Below are positions 13,194-18,093 of a DNA stretch of 18,093 nucleotides, piece by piece. The stretch is from JADFUS01 sp964600025 (lineage in GTDB: Bacteria; Bacteroidota; Bacteroidia; Bacteroidales; Rikenellaceae). The stretch spans positions 1 through 18,093 of the forward strand of contig CAZRHJ010000040.1 of the NCBI GenBank assembly GCA_964600025.1. The letters are read 5' to 3'. The notes below the pieces were generated by a model. The model did not search any database. It saw only the letters and a program-made list of their open reading frames with translations, and was not told where the DNA came from. Numbering within the stretch: the stretch's first letter is position 1; every line of letters begins with the position of its first letter. The position numbers and the translations under genes were made by a program.

Positions 13194-14349
13194 GAAAACT
13201 ATAAGCTAATTTGTAAAGTCCAGCAACAGCATAAATCAAACTCTCGTCATCTGCCCTAAAACACGAAGTATGAGCAGGATAGCAACGTTCCCAATTAGGA
13301 TTCTTTATTCCAAATCTATAAAACAATGATTTATATTTTGCAGAATAAGCTCCAAAATCTTCTGTTGTCAAACGTATCCCAACCTCGTTTACTTTTCCAA
13401 CAGACGAAAGTATTTCTTTTGCTTTTTGTGCTAATTCAACATTGTTATATAGCATTGAATAACCTTTTATAATGTTTATGTCTAATTCAATAGAGTATTT
13501 TTTACGTATAAACTCAGCAATTTCACGTATTTTTTGTTTCGCCTCCTCTCTCCACTGTTCATTCATAGTTCTGAACGTTCCTTCAATCTTGACAGATTCA
13601 GGAATAATATTTGTTGCCCCAGCGGCAATAAATTTGCCAATAGAAATAATAGACGGAATACCTTTTGGTGCAAAACTCTGTATTTCGTTGATTTTGCTAA
13701 CCATTTCACACGCTGGATAAATAGGATTAAGTGTGTTTTGAGCCTGAGCAGCGTGCCCACCTACACCATTTACCGTAAAGTGCAATTCATCACCAGATGC
13801 CATATATAATCCCTCGCACAGCCCAAATTCTCCAACATTCATCTGCCATTCGCAATGCTGTCCCAAAATAAGTTTTGTATTATACTCATCTAATATATTT
13901 GATTTTATAATCCCCTCTGCTCCTCCCGGCAACAGTTCCTCGCCTTGTTGAAAAACAAAAACTATTGTTCCTTTAAATTTATTTATATTTTGAGAGAAAA
14001 GTTTTGCAACTCCGAGCAAAGTAGCCGTGTGCAGGTCGTGTCCACAAGCGTGCATAACACTCCCCTCTGCCCTTCCCTCTATATCCATATCTTCGGTAAT
14101 TGGCAAAGCATCTATATCGGCTCTAAGTGCAATGGTATTTGAGTGCTTATCGTCTTCATTTTCCAAAATTGCAACTACGCTGGTAGTATTAATTATACGA
14201 TACTGCAAACCCATCTCTTCCAACTTCGCAACAATATAATCACGTGTATTATATTCCTCGAACGAAAGTTCAGCATTTTTGTGCAGAAAATTACGATACT
14301 CACGAACAGTGTCAAATATCTCTTTGCTAAGTTCCAAAGCCTCAACCAT
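13189..14349 (-). CDS. M20D family amidohydrolase (N-acyl amino acid or hippurate hydrolase type)
   Basis: The 386-residue enzyme is a metal-dependent amidohydrolase of the M20D (AmhX/HipO/IAA-conjugate hydrolase) group, cleaving N-acyl amino acids or related amides. I take the ATG at 14349, 1 nt after the stop of the preceding gene; a TTG at 14358 is also in frame but overlaps that stop. The motifs are ALRADIDALPI, then MHACGHDLHTA with metal ligands Cys102 and His104, QQGEELLPGGAEG with Glu137-Glu138, GQHCEW with His165, and the C-terminal HTSCFRADDE. The dimerisation domain inserts around residues 180-290, with GVGGHAAQAQNT. No signal peptide is visible, so it is cytoplasmic. It is the last gene of the manC operon. 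The true substrate is not known. Confidence 0.92.
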   Translation of the reverse strand: MVEALELSKEIFDTVREYRNFLHKNAELSFEEYNTRDYIVAKLEEMGLQYRIINTTSVVAILENEDDKHSNTIALRADIDALPITEDMDIEGRAEGSVMHACGHDLHTATLLGVAKLFSQNINKFKGTIVFVFQQGEELLPGGAEGIIKSNILDEYNTKLILGQHCEWQMNVGEFGLCEGLYMASGDELHFTVNGVGGHAAQAQNTLNPIYPACEMVSKINEIQSFAPKGIPSIISIGKFIAAGATNIIPESVKIEGTFRTMNEQWREEAKQKIREIAEFIRKKYSIELDINIIKGYSMLYNNVELAQKAKEILSSVGKVNEVGIRLTTEDFGAYSAKYKSLFYRFGIKNPNWERCYPAHTSCFRADDESLIYAVAGLYKLAYSFL

Positions 14350-14350
14350 A

Positions 14351-15373
14351 TCAATCAAATATTACTTCATAAATTTTGTCCCATTTCTTGCCAGTAATGT
14401 ATGTTTTGCCTGTAATCGTATCAAACATTATTCCATTCAAAACATCTTCCGACTGATATTCTGGCACAACTTCCCACAATCCTGATGCGTCATAAATTTT
14501 CTCTACCACACCAGTTTTAGGTTCTATTCTGACAATATAATCCGTAGTAAACACATTTGCATAGATTTTCCCTCCAATCCACTCCAATTCATTGATATAA
14601 TTCAATTCTCCTTGGTTTGTAAGCACTTCTATTTTGCGAACTACCGACAAGTCCTCTGGATTCAACTCATAAATAAATTCCGAACCGTCGCTCAAAAAAA
14701 GAGTTTTACCATCTGTTGTCAAACCCCAGCCATCTGTTTTGATAGGTAGTGTTTGCAGTAGTTCCAAAGTATTTTTATCATACACAAAAGCTGTTTTTTC
14801 TTGCCAAGTCAAAACATAAAGTTTGTCCCCAAGCACAGCACAACCCTCTGCAAAATATTTATGCTCTAAATCTACTCTTTTGAGTGTTTTGAAGGTATTT
14901 TTGTCAATACTCTGAACAAAGGACTGCCCATAAACACCACTTGATTCAAAAATAGTGTTTTTGTCTATACAAATCCCCTGCGTATGTGCAGCTACACGCT
15001 TACGAGTATTTTTAATTTTTATTTTCTGAAATTCTGGTTCAGATGGATAATTAAAGAAATAACTTTTTAGGCTACTTTCTTTACCAGCATCAAAAGCGAT
15101 TATCTCGAAAGAAATTTTGCCATATTTATTCCCAACTCCCACCAAAACACTTTTCTGTTCTTTGCTAATTTTATATTTTTTACTATCTACAATTAACATC
15201 AAACTATCGTATTCCTTCTTTGAATAAAAACTAAAATTAACTTCTGTTTTACCGCTTATTTTAGTTCCTTTTCGTGGCAAAACATCAATCTCTGCAAATT
15301 TCGACTCTGTTTCACTCCCACAAGCCACAAACAAAGCAGCACACAACAATACTTTAAAAAAACTTTTAATCAT
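14351..15373 (-). CDS. Glutaminyl-peptide cyclotransferase, lipoprotein
   Basis: The 340-residue protein is a five-bladed propeller enzyme of the bacterial/plant glutaminyl cyclase type (Pfam Glu_cyclase_2), converting N-terminal glutamine to pyroglutamate. A lipoprotein signal ends at Cys18 (ALFVAC). A variable domain of about 100 residues precedes the propeller. Family hallmarks are HTQGICID, IFESSGVYGQS, YFAEGCAVLGDKLYVLTWQEKTAFVYD, GWGLTTDGKTLFLSDGS, LNYINELEWIGGKIYANVFTTDYIVRI and VLNGIMFDTITGKTYITGKKWDKIYEV. The start follows the manC stop codon with no gap (TAG then ATG), so translation is coupled. It should sit on the cell surface or facing the periplasm. Why it is paired with manC and an amidohydrolase is unclear; peptide or protein N-end processing is one idea. 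Confidence 0.9.
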   Translation of the reverse strand: MIKSFFKVLLCAALFVACGSETESKFAEIDVLPRKGTKISGKTEVNFSFYSKKEYDSLMLIVDSKKYKISKEQKSVLVGVGNKYGKISFEIIAFDAGKESSLKSYFFNYPSEPEFQKIKIKNTRKRVAAHTQGICIDKNTIFESSGVYGQSFVQSIDKNTFKTLKRVDLEHKYFAEGCAVLGDKLYVLTWQEKTAFVYDKNTLELLQTLPIKTDGWGLTTDGKTLFLSDGSEFIYELNPEDLSVVRKIEVLTNQGELNYINELEWIGGKIYANVFTTDYIVRIEPKTGVVEKIYDASGLWEVVPEYQSEDVLNGIMFDTITGKTYITGKKWDKIYEVIFD

Positions 15374-16420
15374 CTATTCGTCAATATATTTACGGATATT
15401 TTGTTCATTTTTCATAGGACATATCAACAATCCCTCTTTGCTATCTACTACAATATAATCGTCCAATCCATCAATCACAATTACTTTGTCAGTATCGGAC
15501 TTAACAATAGTATTTGTGGTATTATAGAGTTTCACTCTATTTGTTGTCATAGCATTTTGGTTTTTGTCTTTTTCGATATGCTCATAGAGTGAACCCCAAG
15601 TTCCTATATCCGACCAAACAAAATTCGCCTCGTGAACATATACATTTTTGGCTTTCTCCATAATAGCATAGTCAATAGAGATATTGTCGCACTCCGAAAA
15701 AACATCGTCAATAAAATCTTGCTCTTTGTCTGTATTATATACAGAGTAACCCTCAGCAAATACGTTGTTAATTTGTGGAGCATATATATCAAATGCCTCG
15801 ATTATAGATTTACAAGTCCAAATAAATATACCAGAGTTCCACAAAAATTCGCCACTATCCAAAAATATTTTTGCCATTTCCAAATCTGGCTTTTCAGTAA
15901 AAGTTTTGACTTTATAGGTATTTTCCATACTTCTATCACCAATTTGGATATATCCATAACCAGTCTCTGGACGATTCGGACAAATTCCAATAGTCATCAA
16001 AGAATTTTCAAATTCTGCAATTTCAATACAGTCATTGATAACACTATGAAAAGCCTTGATATTAGTAATATAGTGGTCAGAAGGAGCTACGACCATTGTA
16101 GCATCAGGATTTTTGGAATATATACGGTGTGCAGCATAGGCAATACACGGAGCAGTATTGCGTTTGATAGGCTCACACAGTATTTGATTATACTCAATCT
16201 CTGGAATAGCCTCTTTAACAAGGTCTTTGTAGGCTTTATTAGTAACAATTATAAAATTCTCTACTGGAATAATATCTGTGAACCTCTCAAAAGTCTCTCT
16301 AATCATACTTTTGCCAGTAGATAAAATATCTATAAATTGTTTCGGTTTTTCTTTAATACTTAGCGGCCAAAATCTACTTCCGATTCCACCAGCCATAATA
16401 ATACAATATCTATTATTCAT
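15374..16420 (-). CDS. manC: Mannose-1-phosphate guanylyltransferase
   Basis: The 348-residue enzyme makes GDP-mannose from mannose 1-phosphate and GTP, feeding glycan and fucose synthesis. The nucleotide-binding start is IIMAGGIGSRFWPLS, followed by KPKQFIDIL. CEPIKRNTAPCIAYAA, VVAPSDHYI, ETGYGYIQIG, VKTFTEKPD, FLWNSGIFIW and the late FVWSDIGTWGSLYE are all family blocks. It lacks the C-terminal isomerase domain, so it is the single-function short form usual in Bacteroidota. It is the first gene of the operon manC, glutaminyl cyclase, M20 amidohydrolase. A perfect promoter lies 30 nt upstream, with no Shine-Dalgarno sequence. Confidence 0.95.
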   Translation of the reverse strand: MNNRYCIIMAGGIGSRFWPLSIKEKPKQFIDILSTGKSMIRETFERFTDIIPVENFIIVTNKAYKDLVKEAIPEIEYNQILCEPIKRNTAPCIAYAAHRIYSKNPDATMVVAPSDHYITNIKAFHSVINDCIEIAEFENSLMTIGICPNRPETGYGYIQIGDRSMENTYKVKTFTEKPDLEMAKIFLDSGEFLWNSGIFIWTCKSIIEAFDIYAPQINNVFAEGYSVYNTDKEQDFIDDVFSECDNISIDYAIMEKAKNVYVHEANFVWSDIGTWGSLYEHIEKDKNQNAMTTNRVKLYNTTNTIVKSDTDKVIVIDGLDDYIVVDSKEGLLICPMKNEQNIRKYIDE

Positions 16421-16449
16421 ATCTGTTTTTTGAGATTAATACATCTATA

Positions 16450-16480
16450 CAAAGGTATGATTTTAAAATGAATATACAAA
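16450..16480 (-). promoter_or_regulatory. Promoter of the manC operon
   Basis: On the minus strand TTTG (16477-16480), a 19-nt spacer and TACCTTTG (16450-16457) match the consensus exactly. The ATG is 29 nt downstream of the -7 box. Confidence 0.85.
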
Positions 16481-16526
16481 AACAAAAAATATATATTTTA
16501 AAGAAAAATAAAAAGTATCATTTATC

Positions 16527-16557
16527 TTGCAAAACAAATATATTTTTTCTAAATTTG
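16527..16557 (+). promoter_or_regulatory. Promoter of the glutamate symporter gene
   Basis: TTG (16527-16529), a 20-nt spacer and TAAATTTG (16550-16557) fit the Bacteroidota pattern. The start codon lies 48 nt downstream. It is divergent from the manC promoter, separated by about 50 AT-rich bases. Confidence 0.7.
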
Positions 16558-16605
16558 TGCAATATCCCAATATTACATTCTAAAATAAACTAAAACTTAA
16601 ATATA

Positions 16606-17955
16606 ATGATTGATGTATCCAATTTTACAGCGTGGACACTGTTTTCCGACATTGGTTTTATTTGTATTCTACTTCTTGTAGGAAAGATTATCAGAGTCTA
16701 CGTAAAGTTTATTCAAAAACTTTTTATTCCACCAAGCCTTATAGCTGGTGTATTGGGATTAGCACTTGGGCCAAACGGTCTTGATATTATCCCATTCTCG
16801 GACAACCTTGGCACTTATGCTGCAATTTTGATTGCACTTGTGTTTGCTGCACTGCCACTTTCAAGTCCAAAATTCACTGCCAAAGAAGTTGCCTCACGAG
16901 TTGGGCCAATGTGGGCATTTGCACAATTTGGATTATTATTCCAATGGGCAGCCGCAGGACTTTTCGGACTGCTTATAATCAATGTTATTTGGCCAGAAAT
17001 AAACTCAGCATTTGGCATTATGCTATCTACTGGATTTTATGGTGGACACGGAACTGCCGCGGCTATTGGCGAGGCTTTCAACAACTTAGGCTGGGAAGAG
17101 GCAAGTAGTTTGGGTATGACTACTGCAACAGTGGGAGTTATCTCTGCTATTGTGGGAGGACTTATAATGGTAAAATGGGCTGCTGCTCGCAAACAAACGG
17201 AGTTTATTGCAGACTTCGAGGATTTACCAACCGAACTTCGTAGCGGACTACTACCTGAATCAAAGCGTGAATCCACTGGGGCTATGACTATTTCGCCTAT
17301 TTCTATTGACACAATGACTTTCCATTTGGCACTTGTTACAATGTTTGCTTTTGGAGGATATTTGTGCAGTATGGGCGTAAAATTAGTTGCACCACAACTC
17401 GAACTTCCAATTTTCAGTTGTGCATTTGTAATAAGCCTTATTGGCAAAAAGATTTTTGACAGACTAAACGTTTCGTCATACATCTGTTCAAAAACTGCAA
17501 GTGGGTTAAGTAGCACATTTACAGATATACTTGTAGCTTGTGGTGTTGCCTCTATCAAACTTGGCGTTATCGTAAAATACGCAATTCCTCTAATCGTTTT
17601 GATTATTTTCGGAATATTTTTAGTATGGTTCATAGCCTTTTTTATTGGCAGAAGAATGTTCAACCAATACTGGTTTGAGCGTTCTGTATTTGCTTGGGGC
17701 TGGTGGTCAGGCACAATGGCAATGGGTATAGCCCTACTTCGTATTGTCGACCCAAAAATGCAATCAAGAGCAATGGACGATTATGCAATAAGCTATCTAC
17801 CAATAGCACCAGTAGAGATTATACTAATCACTCTCGTACCAATTTCTTTTGCCAGTGGTTATGGATTAATCTTCTCGGCAGTATGTATGGCACTTGCAAT
17901 TCTAACTCTACTTTTTGCCTACAAAATGGGTTGGACAAAAAAGAAAAATAAATAG
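16606..17955 (+). CDS. gltS: Sodium/glutamate symporter family protein (GltS-like)
   Basis: The 449-residue polytopic membrane protein is a divergent member of the GltS family (PF03616), which couples sodium entry to glutamate uptake. About a dozen hydrophobic helices are visible. IPPSLIAGVLGLALGPNG (41-58) and FYGGHGTAAAIGEAF (144-158) are the hallmark re-entrant-loop segments; the second half repeats the pattern less clearly around GLSSTFTDILVACGVASIKL. A cytoplasmic stretch lies near residues 195-230. It is about 50 residues longer than E. coli GltS, with a C-terminal part containing FAWGWWSGTMAMGIALLRIVDP. No Shine-Dalgarno is present. It is a single transcription unit with its own promoter, and no convincing terminator is visible before the repeat at 18018. 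Other organic anions as substrate are possible. Confidence 0.78.
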   Translation: MIDVSNFTAWTLFSDIGFICILLLVGKIIRVYVKFIQKLFIPPSLIAGVLGLALGPNGLDIIPFSDNLGTYAAILIALVFAALPLSSPKFTAKEVASRVGPMWAFAQFGLLFQWAAAGLFGLLIINVIWPEINSAFGIMLSTGFYGGHGTAAAIGEAFNNLGWEEASSLGMTTATVGVISAIVGGLIMVKWAAARKQTEFIADFEDLPTELRSGLLPESKRESTGAMTISPISIDTMTFHLALVTMFAFGGYLCSMGVKLVAPQLELPIFSCAFVISLIGKKIFDRLNVSSYICSKTASGLSSTFTDILVACGVASIKLGVIVKYAIPLIVLIIFGIFLVWFIAFFIGRRMFNQYWFERSVFAWGWWSGTMAMGIALLRIVDPKMQSRAMDDYAISYLPIAPVEIILITLVPISFASGYGLIFSAVCMALAILTLLFAYKMGWTKKKNK

Positions 17956-17966
17956 CAACAAAACTA

Positions 17967-17999
17967 CTCACCTATCTTGCTGAAACTCTGTTTCGCATA
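17967..17999 (-). repeat. Possible decayed fragment of the hairpin repeat
   Basis: CTCACCTATCTTG (17967-17979) matches 12 of 13 bases of CTCGCCTATCTTG, the minus-strand version of the repeat's right arm; weaker similarity continues to TTTCGC. It stands 39 nt before the next copy, in the opposite orientation. It could also be chance in AT-rich DNA. Confidence 0.35.
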
Positions 18000-18017
18000 C
18001 GATAATATATAACAAAA

Positions 18018-18093
18018 TATTGCTGTCCGGTAAAAATTTTACAAGCTCCAAATAAACTCGGATCTCTTAGGCTATTTTGCTGATGGTCATAAC
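18018..18093 (+). mobile_element. Left half of a MITE-like hairpin repeat, truncated by the window edge
   Basis: It begins TATTGCTGTCCGGTAAAAA, continues through ACAAGCTCCAAATAAACTCGG, and ends at CATAAC, just where the hairpin tip would start. It is the most compact version on the left side: only TTTT separates the terminal repeat from ACAAGCTCC. Confidence 0.87.

Noticed and set aside
15632..16324. 230-codon plus-strand frame opposite manC
   Set aside because: manC shows all family motifs on the other strand; the opposite frame has no recognisable domain, promoter or ribosome-binding features.
17037..17714. 225-codon minus-strand frame opposite the symporter
   Set aside because: The symporter frame has clear membrane helices and the GGHGT motif; this one has Pro-, Ser- and Ala-rich shadow composition.
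17982..17994. GAAAC-TCT-GTTTC hairpin as terminator of the symporter gene
   Set aside because: The stem is only 5 bp, of low stability, and no T run follows.
1..18093. Whole window as a circular plasmid or phage closed through the terminal repeat
   Set aside because: The ribosomal operon, era, mqnC and manC are chromosomal housekeeping genes, no replication or partition genes occur, and the terminal match is to a multicopy repeat.

Overview
The window looks like a piece of chromosome from a low-GC member of the Bacteroidota, most likely the order Bacteroidales. Several promoters have the Bacteroidota-type form TTTG-N19-TAnnTTTG. Lipoprotein signal peptides end in S/A-C, and most starts lack a Shine-Dalgarno sequence. 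The protein families also fit: GSCFA protein, M1 aminopeptidase lipoprotein, and a compact rpsF-rpsR-rplI operon. I cannot name a species.

Layout from left to right: (1) 1-57 is the right end of a dispersed hairpin repeat. (2) 221-682 is a small lipoprotein with a C-terminal membrane segment, reminiscent of phage spanin-like proteins, ending at a bidirectional terminator. (3) 742-901 is a second repeat copy with a 10-bp target duplication, abutting the stop codon of an M1 aminopeptidase; this lies downstream of a GSCFA gene on the minus strand. (4) 4484-5549 is the ribosomal operon rpsF-rpsR-rplI, divergent from the GSCFA operon through interleaved promoters. (5) 5634-5894 is the longest repeat copy, with 10-bp duplications. 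(6) 6004-7497 is a YeiH-type transporter, followed by a degenerate repeat (7503-7616) and a 76-residue one-helix membrane protein. (7) 7916-9980 is an Eco47II-like restriction-modification cassette inserted between the small gene and era; it is flanked by two perfect 48-bp direct repeats, each holding the same bidirectional terminator hairpin. (8) 10024-13086, minus strand, carries era, a fructose-6-phosphate aldolase-like transaldolase, mqnC (futalosine route to menaquinone) and a 55-residue 2[4Fe-4S] ferredoxin absent from a longer-ORF view. (9) 13189-16420 is a tightly packed minus-strand operon: manC, a glutaminyl-peptide cyclotransferase lipoprotein, and an M20 amidohydrolase. (10) 16606-17955 is a GltS-like sodium/glutamate symporter. 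(11) 18018-18093 is the left half of another repeat copy, cut at the hairpin tip.

Most genes are housekeeping or central metabolism: translation, ribosome assembly, pentose and fructose phosphates, menaquinone, nucleotide sugar, peptide processing and transport. The accessory layer has three parts: the repeat family, which looks like a non-autonomous transposable element with long internal hairpins; the restriction-modification cassette with its target duplication; and the orphan lipoprotein lying between two repeat copies. The window both starts and ends inside the repeat family, which is what an assembly broken at multicopy hairpins would give. I did not find a clearly new defence or biosynthetic system. 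The best candidates for follow-up are the cassette insertion by terminator duplication and the hairpin repeat family.
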